DNA of 39,717 nt from Lachnospiraceae bacterium (GCA_028689715.1 JAQVCQ010000012.1:1-39717), one strand, 5' to 3'. Shown: positions 16,679-25,484, numbered from the stretch's first letter. Notes: generated from the letters alone by a model not told the origin. A program made the numbers and translations.

Positions 16679-16734
16679 GAGTCAATTAAGCATTTATAAA
16701 GGATTTATAAATAAAATATAAACTAAAATACAAC

Positions 16735-16781
16735 AAAAAACTGACCTCTTAAGCAGATAAAATCTAACATAAAAGGTCAGT
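16735..16781 (-). terminator. Terminator of the perR-rubrerythrin operon
   Basis: Inverted repeat ACTGACCT (16740-16747) / AGGTCAGT (16774-16781), extendable inward by A/T and G/T pairs. On the minus strand it is followed by a run of six T (16735-16740). It ends transcription leftward from the rubrerythrin gene. The rest of 16679-16830 shows nothing else recognised. Confidence 0.75.
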
Positions 16782-16830
16782 ACAAAATTCTGATTTTTAG
16801 TATGGAGATGATTCAGATATGATAAATGTT

Positions 16831-17370
16831 TTATCCGAAGTATCTGTTTAAAAGACCCTGGAAAGCTTTGCCATGTCTTGCTTCATCTCTGGCCATTTCG
16901 TGTACAGTATCGTGAATTGCATCAAGATTAGCAGCCTTTGCACGTTTTGCGAGATCGAACTTACCAGCTGTTGCACCATTTTCAGCATCAACACGCATTG
17001 TAAGATTTTTCTTTGTTGAATCTGTGATCACTTCACCTAATAATTCAGCAAATTTTGCTGCATGTTCAGCTTCTTCCCAAGCAGCTTTTTCATAGTAAAG
17101 ACCGATTTCAGGAAAGCCTTCTCTATGTGCGACTCTGGCCATTGCAAGATACATTCCAACTTCGGAACATTCTCCGGCAAAGTTCGCACGAAGATCTGCT
17201 AAAATATCTTCACTTACACCTGAAGCAACACCTACAACATGTTCAGCTGCCCATTCAAAAGTTCCGCTCTGTGCAGTGAATTTTTCAGCAGGAGCACCAC
17301 AAACTGGACATTTTTCAGGAGCTGAATCTCCTTCGTGTACATAACCACATACTTGACATACAAATTTCAT
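16831..17370 (-). CDS. Reverse rubrerythrin (N-terminal rubredoxin, C-terminal di-iron domain)
   Basis: A 179-residue NADH-linked peroxidase-type protein that detoxifies hydrogen peroxide and oxygen in anaerobes. The rubredoxin-like Fe(Cys)4 site is at the N-terminus (Cys5, Cys8, Cys21, Cys24 in CQVCGY and CPVCGA). The ferritin-like di-iron domain follows, with glutamate/His-bearing helices ([31 protein letters not shown] and [10 protein letters not shown]). This order is the reverse of classical rubrerythrin and matches the clostridial reverse type. AAAGGAG just upstream supports ATG 17370. It is 67 bases downstream of the PerR-like gene on the same strand, so peroxide regulation is likely. 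Confidence 0.94.
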   Translation of the reverse strand: MKFVCQVCGYVHEGDSAPEKCPVCGAPAEKFTAQSGTFEWAAEHVVGVASGVSEDILADLRANFAGECSEVGMYLAMARVAHREGFPEIGLYYEKAAWEEAEHAAKFAELLGEVITDSTKKNLTMRVDAENGATAGKFDLAKRAKAANLDAIHDTVHEMARDEARHGKAFQGLLNRYFG

Positions 17371-17437
17371 AATTTTAAATCTCCTTTTATTTTAGTTTTT
17401 TTAATTAGCTGTAAAGGGTAGTGAATAAAAAAATGAT

Positions 17438-17833
17438 TTACGAGTACTGTTCCAACTTTGTACAATCAGGACAGGTACCATAAAAATAAGTAATATGACC
17501 GGTAATTTTTCCATCAAAACCTGCACCGGCGATCTCATTAATATGAGAAAGTGATTCCATATCCAGATCAAGTACAGAGCCACAGTGCGTGCAGACAAAA
17601 TGATAATGTGATGATACATCTGCATCAAAATGATCAATTCCGTCCCCGACGCGGATTCGAGTGATCTCTCCAATTTCAGAAAGCAGTGTAAGATTTCTGT
17701 AAACAGTACCAAGGCTGATATTAGGAAATTCCTCTCTTACCTTTGTGTACACAACATCTGCAGTTGGGTGATCTTTTCTTGTCATCAAAAAATTCTTAAT
17801 GGCATCTCTCTGTTTGCTATGTTTTAAAATCAT
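17438..17833 (-). CDS. perR: Fur-family regulator, PerR-like
   Basis: A 131-residue metal-dependent repressor. The N-terminal winged helix includes ADVVYTKVREEFPNISLGTVYRNLTLLSEIGEI, the Fur-family recognition region. Metal-site residues are visible in HFDADVSSHYHFVC (His68, Asp70, His76, His78). Two CxxC pairs (Cys81/Cys84 and Cys121/Cys124) would hold structural zinc, as in PerR. Co-location with rubrerythrin favours PerR over Fur, but the iron/peroxide specificity cannot be proven here. GAGGAG at 17839-17844 precedes ATG 17833. A palindromic 7-1-7 box overlaps its predicted start of transcription. Confidence 0.9.
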   Translation of the reverse strand: MILKHSKQRDAIKNFLMTRKDHPTADVVYTKVREEFPNISLGTVYRNLTLLSEIGEITRIRVGDGIDHFDADVSSHYHFVCTHCGSVLDLDMESLSHINEIAGAGFDGKITGHITYFYGTCPDCTKLEQYS

Positions 17834-17848
17834 CTTTTCTCCTCTAAA

Positions 17849-17863
17849 TAGTAATGATTACTG
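17849..17863. promoter_or_regulatory. PerR/Fur-type box upstream of perR
   Basis: TAGTAATGATTACTG forms a 7-1-7 palindrome with core AGTAAT-G-ATTACT, the shape of PerR/Fur operators. It lies just downstream of the predicted perR -10 on the minus strand, where a bound repressor would block transcription, so autoregulation is likely. Confidence 0.65.
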
Positions 17864-17865
17864 TT

Positions 17866-17896
17866 ATTATATTAACATAAAATATAAAAATGTCAA
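17866..17896 (-). promoter_or_regulatory. Predicted perR promoter
   Basis: On the minus strand a perfect TTGACA (17891-17896) and a perfect TATAAT (17866-17871) are separated by 19 bases. That spacing is longer than ideal but the hexamers are exact. Confidence 0.55.
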
Positions 17897-17979
17897 TATA
17901 AATTATAAAAATTTTGTGATTAATTTTCAGACATCTACAAAATTACTGGCTTTTATTTTAGGATAGGATATAATAGTAA

Positions 17980-18014
17980 TTGATTTTATAAATCATATTC
18001 ATGGTATAAAATCA
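17980..18014 (+). promoter_or_regulatory. Alcohol dehydrogenase promoter with inverted repeat
   Basis: TATAAA (18005-18010) preceded by TGG gives an extended -10; TTGATT (17980-17985) is a possible -35 with long 19-base spacing. The 10-bp inverted repeat TGATTTTATA (17981-17990) / TATAAAATCA (18005-18014) covers both elements and looks like an operator. A further perfect TATAAT lies at 17969-17974. Confidence 0.5.
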
Positions 18015-18057
18015 TACCAATTTAAAACAACTTACCAGTAAGAAGGGAGAATAAATC

Positions 18058-19233
18058 ATGAATGACTTTACATTTTACAGTCCAACTTATTTTGTATTTG
18101 GAAAGAATAAAGAAAGCGAAGCGGGTGCTTATGTAAAACGGTTTCAAGGGACAAGAGTATTGATCCATTATGGCGGTGGCTCTGTTGTAAGATCCGGTCT
18201 GCTTGACCGAGTGAAAGCATCACTTGAAAAAGAAAATATAACTTATATTGAACTTGGCGGTGTAAAACCAAATCCGAGAAGCGGGCTTGTATATGAAGGA
18301 ATTGAATTATGCCGGAAAGAAAAAGTAGACTTTGTTCTGGCTGTTGGTGGCGGAAGTACGATCGATTCTGCCAAAGCCATTGCTGCAGGTGTAGTTTACG
18401 AAGGAGATTTCTGGGATTTCTATCAGGGACTGCCTATCACCAGAGCGCTCCCGGTCGGAACGATTCTTACAATTGCAGCAGCAGGAAGTGAAGGATCGCC
18501 TGATTCGGTAATTACAAAAGAAGAAGGAATGTTCAAAAGAGGTGCATCTGGAGAGGCAATCAGACCAGCGTTCTCAATTTTAAATCCGGAACTGACAATG
18601 TCATTACCTGTTTACCAGACAGCATGTGGTGCTACAGACATTATGGCTCATGTATTTGAGCGTTATTTTACAAATACAAAAGATGTAGAAATCACAGACA
18701 GAATGTGTGAAGCGGTTCTGCTTACAATGATAAAAGAAGTGCCAAAGGTCATTGCAGATCCAATGGATTATGAAGCAAGAGCAAATATTATGTGGGCTGG
18801 TATGGTCGCACATAATAATCTCTGCGGTGTAGGAAGAGATCAGGACTGGGCAAGCCATGACATTGAACATGAACTTTCGGCAGTGTATGACTGTGCGCAT
18901 GGTGCTGGACTTGCAGTGGTTTTTCCTGCTTGGATGAAATATGTATACAAGCATGATGTAATGAGATTTGCAAAAATTGCATGCAGAGTCTGGGGATGTG
19001 ATATGAACTTTGACAATCCTGAAGAGACTGCACTTGAAGGAATCAAGAGGCTTAGAGAGTTCTTAAGATCTATTGGAATGCCTCTGAATTTTAGTGAACT
19101 TGGTGCGTCAGAAAAAGATATTGATAAGATGGCAGAAACCGCATGCTTTGGAAATGGTCGTGCTGGTGAAATTGGTGGATTTGTAAAACTTAAAAAAGAA
19201 GATGTGGAAAATATATACCGATTAATGCTTTAA
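18058..19233 (+). CDS. Iron-containing alcohol dehydrogenase (butanol dehydrogenase-like)
   Basis: A 391-residue group III (Fe-ADH) enzyme reducing aldehydes to alcohols with NAD(P)H. The nucleotide-binding GGGS (97-100) and downstream DSAKAIAAG are typical, as is TIAAAGSEGSPDSVI. Metal ligands Asp194 and His198 lie in GATDIMAHVFE, and two more histidines in HELSAVYDCAHGAGLAVVF complete the site. It resembles clostridial NADH-dependent butanol dehydrogenases, but the physiological substrate is not certain. GAAGGGAG upstream supports ATG 18058. The gene is divergent from perR, which suggests redox-linked control. A 17-bp repeat starts in the last codons. Confidence 0.93.
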   Translation: MNDFTFYSPTYFVFGKNKESEAGAYVKRFQGTRVLIHYGGGSVVRSGLLDRVKASLEKENITYIELGGVKPNPRSGLVYEGIELCRKEKVDFVLAVGGGSTIDSAKAIAAGVVYEGDFWDFYQGLPITRALPVGTILTIAAAGSEGSPDSVITKEEGMFKRGASGEAIRPAFSILNPELTMSLPVYQTACGATDIMAHVFERYFTNTKDVEITDRMCEAVLLTMIKEVPKVIADPMDYEARANIMWAGMVAHNNLCGVGRDQDWASHDIEHELSAVYDCAHGAGLAVVFPAWMKYVYKHDVMRFAKIACRVWGCDMNFDNPEETALEGIKRLREFLRSIGMPLNFSELGASEKDIDKMAETACFGNGRAGEIGGFVKLKKEDVENIYRLML

Positions 19234-19272
19234 TCGTATTAATGCTTTAATCGTATTAATGCTTTAATCGTA
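19222..19272 (+). repeat. Perfect 17-bp tandem repeat, three copies
   Basis: The unit TTAATGCTTTAATCGTA occurs three times head to tail (19222-19238, 19239-19255, 19256-19272) with no mismatch. The first copy covers the last three codons and stop of the alcohol dehydrogenase gene; the others duplicate that end into the spacer. This looks like recent slippage or tandem duplication. Confidence 0.95.
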
Positions 19273-19361
19273 CTGCGCCTTTTTGTATCAATAGGTTATT
19301 CTGGCATCGAATTGGTCACATCAGTACTAAAAAACTGGATGTGAGTTAGATAAAATCATAG

Positions 19362-19397
19362 AACTCCCCGAAATACAGATATTTCGGGGAGTTTTTT
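19362..19397 (+). terminator. Strong rho-independent terminator after the alcohol dehydrogenase gene
   Basis: A 14-bp inverted repeat AACTCCCCGAAATA / TATTTCGGGGAGTT with a 4-base loop followed by T6. It separates the dehydrogenase gene from the two-component system. Confidence 0.93.
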
Positions 19398-19454
19398 AAT
19401 AAATATTTTAGAATATTATTCAGCTAACTTTATTCATTCTATCTGGAAATGTGC

Positions 19455-19460
19455 TATAAT
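19455..19460 (+). promoter_or_regulatory. Extended -10 promoter of the two-component operon
   Basis: TATAAT at 19455-19460 preceded by TGC forms an extended -10. No strong -35 is seen. It is about 63 bases upstream of the kinase start. Confidence 0.5.
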
Positions 19461-19522
19461 TCATACAATTAGAACTTTTATTTTGAAAATAATCACGAAT
19501 AAGTGATTTACCGGAGTGATTT

Positions 19523-21007
19523 ATGAAATTAAAAACACGATTATTGATCACATTTTTGACGATCATATTATTGCCAGTCATATTAAGTGGAATTGCATTT
19601 GCTGGCATTGGACTGACTCTGATCCGTTCACAGTCAGACAATCTGGATATGAAAATTGCAGATTATTTTATGTTTTCAGATTCAGCACAGACTTACAGCA
19701 AAGCAACAGAAGAAATTTTTACAAAACTACAACAACAGGCAGATACAGATGCAGGAGTTTTTGAATCTCAGGAGTTCCTGAATGAAATAGGAAAATCACT
19801 TGAGGGAAAATCTTCTTATTTACTTGTCAGAAAGAACGGAGATATATTCTTCACAAACAATTCAAAAGCAGCAGACAGAATTTTTGATATCCTTCCGGAA
19901 TTTGGTGATGAAACTGAAAATTCGGGAATGGGCTATTTTTATGATGATCTGCAAAAATTGGTAAAGCAGATTGATTTTAAATTTAGTGATGGAAGCCAGG
20001 GAAGCGTTTTTGTAATTACGAAGATCAACAGTATCATATCAAGATCTTTCCTGATGGATATGTTTATTGCAATTGTTCTGATCCTTGTATTTACGAGTAT
20101 AATGCTTACCAGATGGATCCACAAAGGTGTATTTAAACCAATTGGAGAACTGAATCTTGCAATGCAACAGATTGCAGACGGGAATTTCGATTATGTATTG
20201 ACAGCAAAATGTGATGGTGAGCTCGAAGAAAACTATAAGAATTACGAAGAAATGCGTCTGAGGCTGAAAGAATCAGCAGAAGAGAAAATTCAGAATGACA
20301 GAAAGAACAGAGAACTGATCAGCAATATATCACACGATCTAAAAACGCCGATCACAGCAATTAAGGGATATGTCGAAGGAATTATGGACGGAGTAGCAGA
20401 TACTCCTGAAAAGATGGAAAAATACATAAAAACCATTTATAATAAAGCCAATGATATGGATCGCCTGATCAATGAGCTTACGATCTATTCCGGAATTGAC
20501 TCGAACAGAATACCATATAATTTTCATAAAATTAATGTTGCGGATTATTTTGGAGACTGTATTGAAGATGTAGGTCTTGATCTGGAATCAAAAAATATTG
20601 AGTTAAATTATTCAAATCTTGTTACAGCAGATACGATGATCATTGCTGATCCCGAACAGCTCAAAAGAGTGATCAATAACATTGTTGGAAACAGCGTGAA
20701 ATATATGGACAAGAAAAAAGGAATGATCGACATCAGAATTCTTGATGAAATTGATTCTATCCGGGTCGAAATAGAAGACAACGGAAAAGGGATCTCAGCA
20801 AAAGATCTTCCTAATATTTTTGAAAGATTTTTCAGAACAGACGCTTCCAGAAATTCGTCCAAAGGGGGCAGTGGAATCGGTCTTTCCATTGTTAAAAAAA
20901 TTGTAGAAGACCATGGTGGATATATCTGGGCGACCAGCAAAGAAAATGAAGGAACCTGTTTACATTTTGTAATTAGAAAATACAGAGAGGCTGAGACAAA
21001 TGAGTAG
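19523..21007 (+). CDS. Sensor histidine kinase (two-component, HAMP type)
   Basis: A 494-residue membrane kinase. A helix at about 6-28 and another at 178-196 flank an extracytoplasmic sensor of about 145 residues with no recognised domain. HAMP follows at about 197-250. The phospho-acceptor His271 is in SNISHDLKTPI (HisKA). The ATP-binding region shows the N box (NIVGNSVKYM), G1 (EDNGKGIS), the F box (IFERFFRTD) and G2 (GGSGIGLSIV). GGAGTG at 19513-19518 precedes ATG 19523. The stop overlaps the response regulator start by 8 bases, so the pair is co-translated in the order kinase then regulator. The signal sensed cannot be deduced. Confidence 0.95.
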   Translation: MKLKTRLLITFLTIILLPVILSGIAFAGIGLTLIRSQSDNLDMKIADYFMFSDSAQTYSKATEEIFTKLQQQADTDAGVFESQEFLNEIGKSLEGKSSYLLVRKNGDIFFTNNSKAADRIFDILPEFGDETENSGMGYFYDDLQKLVKQIDFKFSDGSQGSVFVITKINSIISRSFLMDMFIAIVLILVFTSIMLTRWIHKGVFKPIGELNLAMQQIADGNFDYVLTAKCDGELEENYKNYEEMRLRLKESAEEKIQNDRKNRELISNISHDLKTPITAIKGYVEGIMDGVADTPEKMEKYIKTIYNKANDMDRLINELTIYSGIDSNRIPYNFHKINVADYFGDCIEDVGLDLESKNIELNYSNLVTADTMIIADPEQLKRVINNIVGNSVKYMDKKKGMIDIRILDEIDSIRVEIEDNGKGISAKDLPNIFERFFRTDASRNSSKGGSGIGLSIVKKIVEDHGGYIWATSKENEGTCLHFVIRKYREAETNE

Positions 21008-21689
21008 AATATTAATTATTGAAGATGAAGAAGCAATTGCAGATTTAGAGAAAGATTACCTGGAATTAAGTGAATTTGAAGTGGAAATTGAAAATGCAGG
21101 AGATACCGGTCTTGTAAGAGCACTTGAAGGAGATTTTGATCTGGTCATTCTTGATCTTATGCTTCCTGGTGCTGACGGGTTTGAAGTATGTAAAAAAATC
21201 AGGGAAGAAAAGAATATTCCAATCCTGATGGTATCTGCAAAAAAAGATGATATCGATAAGATCAGAGGACTCGGACTTGGCGCAGATGATTATATGACAA
21301 AACCTTTTAGTCCAAGTGAACTTGTTGCCAGAGTAAAAGCACATCTGACCAGATATGACAGACTGACAGGTACACATAACAAGGAAAATGATATTGTTGA
21401 GATCCGAGGAATCAGAATTGATAAGACTGCCAGACGAGTCTATATTGATGGAGAAGAAAAGAACTTTACAACAAAAGAATTTGATCTTCTTACTTTCCTG
21501 GCTGAAAATCCAAATCATGTATACACTAAAGAAGAATTGTTCCGGGAAATTTGGGATATGGATTCTATTGGGGATATTGCAACTGTTACAGTGCATATTA
21601 AAAAGATCCGTGAGAAAATTGAATTTGATACTGCAAAACCGCAGTATATTGAGACGATCTGGGGAGTAGGATACCGATTTAAAGTCTGA
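21000..21689 (+). CDS. OmpR/PhoB-family response regulator
   Basis: A 229-residue DNA-binding response regulator and partner of the kinase upstream. The receiver domain has the acidic pocket IIEDEE near residues 6-11, phospho-acceptor Asp52 in LVILDLMLP, and Lys in YMTKPFSPSEL. The C-terminal winged helix (about 130-228) ends with VTVHIKKIREKIE and YIETIWGVGYRFKV, as in OmpR/PhoB proteins. Its start lies inside the end of the kinase gene. The RluA-type gene follows after 39 bases and may be co-transcribed. Targets are unknown. Confidence 0.96.
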   Translation: MSRILIIEDEEAIADLEKDYLELSEFEVEIENAGDTGLVRALEGDFDLVILDLMLPGADGFEVCKKIREEKNIPILMVSAKKDDIDKIRGLGLGADDYMTKPFSPSELVARVKAHLTRYDRLTGTHNKENDIVEIRGIRIDKTARRVYIDGEEKNFTTKEFDLLTFLAENPNHVYTKEELFREIWDMDSIGDIATVTVHIKKIREKIEFDTAKPQYIETIWGVGYRFKV

Positions 21690-21728
21690 TTTTCTCTGAA
21701 ACGAAATATTTAAGAAGCGAGATTTCAT

Positions 21729-22409
21729 TTGGAAATTACATCAAACATTAAAATAGTATATGAAGATTTAGATATTCTTGTCGTAAACAAGCCTTCAGGT
21801 CTGGCAACACAGACCGGAAGGCTTGGAGAGCGTGATCTGGTCAGTGAATTGAAAAGGTATCTTTACGGGCAGCAAAGCAAAAGATCAGAACCTTATATTG
21901 GTCTGGTCCACAGGCTCGACCAGCCGGTGGAAGGCTTACTTGTAATTGCAAAAAATCCAAAAGCTGCAAAAGAGATGAACCGCCAGCTTTTGGATGGGAC
22001 ATTGAATAAAGATTATTGTGCACTTGTTCATGGGTCGCCAGAGAATGAAGGAAAGCTGATTCACTGGCTAAGACAGGATAAAAAAAATAACAGATCTGAC
22101 GTGGTAGAGAAGGATGCAATTGATGCAAAAAAAGCAGAACTTTCTTTTAAAATAGTAGAAAAAAGAGAAGACTGTAGTCTTGTACAAATTAAGCTTGTAA
22201 CAGGAAGACATCATCAGATCCGGGTGCAATTTGCAGGAATCGGACATCCACTACTTGGAGACAGCAAGTATGGAAGTCTGGAGAGCCAAAAAGTTTCCAC
22301 AAAGCTAAATATTAATACAGTAGCACTTTGTGCGAATAAACTTATGTTTATCCATCCTACAAATAAGAAGAATCTTGAATTTCAAATCACACCAGGGCAG
22401 TTCCAATAA
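21729..22409 (+). CDS. RluA-family pseudouridine synthase
   Basis: A 226-residue RNA-modifying enzyme that converts uridine to pseudouridine, probably in rRNA or tRNA. The catalytic aspartate is Asp64 in GLVHRLDQPVEGLLVIAKN, where the usual Thr-Ser/Gly of the RluA signature is replaced by Pro-Val-Glu. LVTGRHHQIRVQFAGIGHPLLGD is the conserved C-terminal block. There is no S4 domain, so it is of the short RluA type. The predicted start is TTG 21729 with a weak ribosome site; no better in-frame ATG exists nearby. It follows the response regulator and may be in the same operon. The target site cannot be told. Confidence 0.9.
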   Translation: MEITSNIKIVYEDLDILVVNKPSGLATQTGRLGERDLVSELKRYLYGQQSKRSEPYIGLVHRLDQPVEGLLVIAKNPKAAKEMNRQLLDGTLNKDYCALVHGSPENEGKLIHWLRQDKKNNRSDVVEKDAIDAKKAELSFKIVEKREDCSLVQIKLVTGRHHQIRVQFAGIGHPLLGDSKYGSLESQKVSTKLNINTVALCANKLMFIHPTNKKNLEFQITPGQFQ

Positions 22410-22469
22410 CCGGATCTGGTATTGATCGGAATATAGATACGTAAAAAAATAATCTGATCAAGATGCAGG

Positions 22470-22498
22470 TTGACAAGTCCGGTGAATTTGAATACAAT
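22470..22498 (+). promoter_or_regulatory. Strong promoter of the proS T-box transcript
   Basis: Perfect TTGACA (22470-22475), 17-base spacer, TACAAT (22493-22498), one mismatch from consensus overall. Transcription would start near 22505. Confidence 0.85.
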
Positions 22499-22504
22499 CG
22501 TTTT

Positions 22505-22757
22505 AGTAATAAATGTGTAAAACTTTAATCATATGTAATCATGATGTGGAAAAGGAATAGTACAGATTAGGACCGGTGCAGAGAGAAAATCAGTTGGTGA
22601 AAGATTTTTACGGAGATAATTTGGAACCTACCTTGGAGTCCTGTATGAAAATACAGCGTTGACAGGCGTTAACTGTAACTTGAGATGGGCATATCATATG
22701 CCAATTAGGGTGGTACCGCCGAAGCTTTCGGTCCCTTTGGGACAGAAGGCTTTTTTT
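22505..22757 (+). promoter_or_regulatory. T-box riboswitch controlling proS
   Basis: Leader RNA that senses uncharged tRNA-Pro. The conserved T-box core AGGGTGGTACCGCC is at 22707-22720; it pairs with the tRNA acceptor end. A GC-rich terminator follows at about 22722-22757 (AGCTTTCGGTCCC with a near-complementary GGGACAGAAGGCT arm, then a T run). A CCT followed by A at 22627-22629 is a candidate specifier triplet for proline, agreeing with the downstream gene. When tRNA-Pro is uncharged, antitermination should allow proS expression. The exact specifier loop was not folded computationally. Confidence 0.92.
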
Positions 22758-22780
22758 ATATTGAAAAAAGGAGAAAAGAA

Positions 22781-24214
22781 ATGGCAAACGAAAAAAAACT
22801 TGTTGAAGCAATTACTTCCATGGAAGTAGATTTTGCACAATGGTATACGGATGTTGTAAAAAAAGCAGAGCTGATTACTTATTCCAGCGTAAAAGGATGC
22901 ATGATCATCAAACCGGCAGGATATGCAATCTGGGAGTTGATTCAGCAGCAGCTCGATCAGAGATTTAAAGAAACAGGTGTAGAAAATGTATATATGCCAA
23001 TGTTCATTCCTGAAAGTCTTTTAAACAAAGAAAAAGACCATGTTGAAGGATTTGCACCAGAAGTTGCATGGGTAACACATGGTGGGCTGAATCCTCTTCA
23101 GGAACGTTTATGTGTCAGACCTACTTCAGAGACCCTGTTCTGTGATTTTTATAAGAATGATATTCAGTCCTATCGTGACCTTCCTAAAGTCTATAACCAG
23201 TGGTGCAGTGTTGTAAGATGGGAGAAAGAGACAAGACCATTTTTGAGATCCAGAGAATTCTTATGGCAGGAAGGACATACAGCACATGCTACAGCTGAAG
23301 ATGCGGAAGAAAGAACCATACAGATGCTGAATGTATATGCAGATTTTTGTGAAAATGTACTTGCCATTCCGGTCATTAAAGGACGTAAAACAGAAAAAGA
23401 AAAATTTGCAGGTGCAGAAGCGACCTATACGATTGAAGCATTAATGCATGATGGAAAAGCACTTCAGTCAGGAACCAGTCATAATTTTGGTGATGGATTT
23501 GCAAAAGCATTTGAAATTCAGTTCACGGATAAAGATAACTCTTTAAAACATGTTCATCAGACATCCTGGGGTATGTCGACTCGAATCATAGGCGCGATCA
23601 TTATGGTGCATGGAGACAACTCCGGTCTGGTACTTCCGCCAAAAGTTGCACCTGTACAGATCATGGTCATTCCGATCCAACAGAAAAAAGAAGGAGTACT
23701 CGAAAAAGCTGTTGAAATCAAGAACAGACTTTCCGGATTCAGAGTCAGACTTGATGATTCTGATAAGAGTCCTGGATGGAAATTTTCCGAACAGGAAATG
23801 AGAGGGATTCCGATCAGAATTGAACTTGGTCCAAAAGATATTGAAGCAGGAAAATGCGTCATGGTTCGCAGAGATACCGGCGAAAAGATTGAAGTATCGC
23901 TTGACCAGGTCGAGGATAAGGCAAAAGAATTATTAGAATTGATTCAAAAGGAAATGCTTGAGCGAGCAAAAAATCATGTTGTGACTCACACTTATGAAGC
24001 AACAGAATTTGATGAATTTGAAAAGACTTTAAATGAGAGACCTGGATTTATTAAAGCATTATGGTGCGAAGATCAGGCTTGTGAAGATGAAATCAAAGAA
24101 AAAACCGGTGCGACAAGCAGATGTATGCCATTTGAGCAGGGAAATGTAGAAGGAAAATGTGTTTGCTGCGGCAAACCTGCTAAAAAAATGGTATACTGGG
24201 GAAGAGCATATTAA
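22781..24214 (+). CDS. proS: Prolyl-tRNA synthetase, archaeal/eukaryal-type
   Basis: A 477-residue class II synthetase charging tRNA-Pro. Motif 2 region [28 protein letters not shown] and motif 3 region [18 protein letters not shown] are clear. It lacks the roughly 180-residue editing insertion of the E. coli-type enzyme, and the C-terminus carries the archaeal-type extension with cysteines ([16 protein letters not shown]) and ends in Tyr (YWGRAY), as in the shorter archaeal-like class found in many Clostridia. AAAGGAG upstream of ATG 22781 is a good site. Expression is governed by the T-box leader immediately upstream. Confidence 0.97.
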   Translation: MANEKKLVEAITSMEVDFAQWYTDVVKKAELITYSSVKGCMIIKPAGYAIWELIQQQLDQRFKETGVENVYMPMFIPESLLNKEKDHVEGFAPEVAWVTHGGLNPLQERLCVRPTSETLFCDFYKNDIQSYRDLPKVYNQWCSVVRWEKETRPFLRSREFLWQEGHTAHATAEDAEERTIQMLNVYADFCENVLAIPVIKGRKTEKEKFAGAEATYTIEALMHDGKALQSGTSHNFGDGFAKAFEIQFTDKDNSLKHVHQTSWGMSTRIIGAIIMVHGDNSGLVLPPKVAPVQIMVIPIQQKKEGVLEKAVEIKNRLSGFRVRLDDSDKSPGWKFSEQEMRGIPIRIELGPKDIEAGKCVMVRRDTGEKIEVSLDQVEDKAKELLELIQKEMLERAKNHVVTHTYEATEFDEFEKTLNERPGFIKALWCEDQACEDEIKEKTGATSRCMPFEQGNVEGKCVCCGKPAKKMVYWGRAY

Positions 24215-24224
24215 TAATGACCGA

Positions 24225-24257
24225 CAGGAAGGCTCTAATTTTATTAGAGCCTTCCTG
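24225..24257 (+). terminator. Hairpin after proS
   Basis: A perfect 15-bp inverted repeat CAGGAAGGCTCTAAT / ATTAGAGCCTTCCTG with a 3-base loop lies 10 bases after proS. It has no clear T run on the plus strand, so it may be a weak terminator or an RNA-stabilising or processing hairpin. Confidence 0.6.
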
Positions 24258-24290
24258 ATAAAGTAAAGAACATACAGATAGGAGAAAACA

Positions 24291-25484
24291 ATGAATATAT
24301 TAGTAATAAACTGTGGAAGTTCCTCGTTAAAATATCAGTTGATCCAATCCGACACAGAAGAAGTACTTGCAAAAGGTCTGTGTGAAAGAATTGGTATTGA
24401 TGGCGGCATGATGGTACATCAGGCAGGTCAGGGTGAAAAGATCAAAAAACCGCTGGAGATGAAAAATCATACTGTTGCAGTGAAAGAAGTGATCGCAATT
24501 CTTACAGATCCTGAAATAGGAGTGATTAGTTCTTTAGATGAAATCGGAGCAGTTGGTCACAGAATTGTACATGGTGGTGAAAAATTCTCACATTCTACAG
24601 TATTAACAGAAGAAGTACTTCGCGAAATTGAAAGCTGTAATGATCTGGCACCACTCCATAATCCGGCGAATCTGATCGGAATCCGTTCCTGCCAGGAAAT
24701 TATGCCTGATGTAACAATGATCGGAGTATTTGATACAGCATTTCATCAGACAATGCCAAGAAAGGCATTTCTCTATGGTATTCCGTATGAGTATTATGAA
24801 AAATATAAAGTCAGAAGATACGGATTTCATGGAACAAGTCATGAATTTGTTGCAAGACGTGCAGCAGAGATCCTTGGAAAAGAATTTGAAGCATGTAAAA
24901 TCATAGTGTGTCATTTAGGTAACGGTGCAAGTATTTCTGCTGTAAAAAATGGAAAAAGTATTGATACAAGCATGGGTATGACTCCGCTGGAAGGTCTGAT
25001 AATGGGGACACGTTCAGGTGATATTGATCCTGCGATCATATCATATCTTTGTGACAAAGAAGGACTTGACGCACAGGCAGTGATTGATATTTTAAATAAA
25101 AAATCAGGTGTTCTTGGAATTTCTCAGTTCTCAAGTGACTTCCGTGATCTTGCAGAAGCAAGTGCACAGGGAAATGATCTTGCAACTGCAGCGCTTGATG
25201 CGTACTCATACAGAGTTGGTAAATATATCGGTTCTTACGCAGCAGCAATGAATGGTGTGGATGTGATCGCATTTACGGCAGGGGCAGGAGAAAACAACGC
25301 AGAAGTAAGAACTCTGATTGGACAATACATCGGATTCCTTGGAACAAATATTGATCCTGAAAAAAACAAGACCAGAGGAGAAGAAGTCATTCTTTCTGAT
25401 GAAGGATCAAAAGTAATAACAATGATCGTTCCAACGAACGAAGAACTGGCAATCGCTAGAGAAACATTACGTCTAGCAAAGTAA
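24291..25484 (+). CDS. ackA: Acetate kinase
   Basis: A 397-residue cytosolic kinase making ATP and acetate from acetyl phosphate, the main energy-yielding end step of acetogenic fermentation. Signature blocks: NCGSSSLKYQL at the N-terminus, FDTAFHQTMP, YGFHGTSHEFVARRAA, the phosphate loop GNGASISA and FTAGAGENNAEVR near the C-terminus. Length matches the family. AGGAG at 24281-24285 precedes ATG 24291. The usual partner gene pta (phosphotransacetylase) is not beside it here; proS is upstream and cca downstream. Confidence 0.97.
   Translation: MNILVINCGSSSLKYQLIQSDTEEVLAKGLCERIGIDGGMMVHQAGQGEKIKKPLEMKNHTVAVKEVIAILTDPEIGVISSLDEIGAVGHRIVHGGEKFSHSTVLTEEVLREIESCNDLAPLHNPANLIGIRSCQEIMPDVTMIGVFDTAFHQTMPRKAFLYGIPYEYYEKYKVRRYGFHGTSHEFVARRAAEILGKEFEACKIIVCHLGNGASISAVKNGKSIDTSMGMTPLEGLIMGTRSGDIDPAIISYLCDKEGLDAQAVIDILNKKSGVLGISQFSSDFRDLAEASAQGNDLATAALDAYSYRVGKYIGSYAAAMNGVDVIAFTAGAGENNAEVRTLIGQYIGFLGTNIDPEKNKTRGEEVILSDEGSKVITMIVPTNEELAIARETLRLAK

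Noticed and set aside
16600..16680. CIRCE element upstream of hsp20
   Set aside because: The palindromes have different sequence and spacing from TTAGCACTC-N9-GAGTGCTAA.
21066..21728. 220-residue minus-strand open frame opposite the response regulator
   Set aside because: Its sequence is Phe/Ile/Cys-rich and featureless; the plus-strand response regulator is certain.
24225..24257. Attenuator for ackA
   Set aside because: The hairpin lies directly after proS, lacks a T run, and no alternative pairing or leader peptide was seen.
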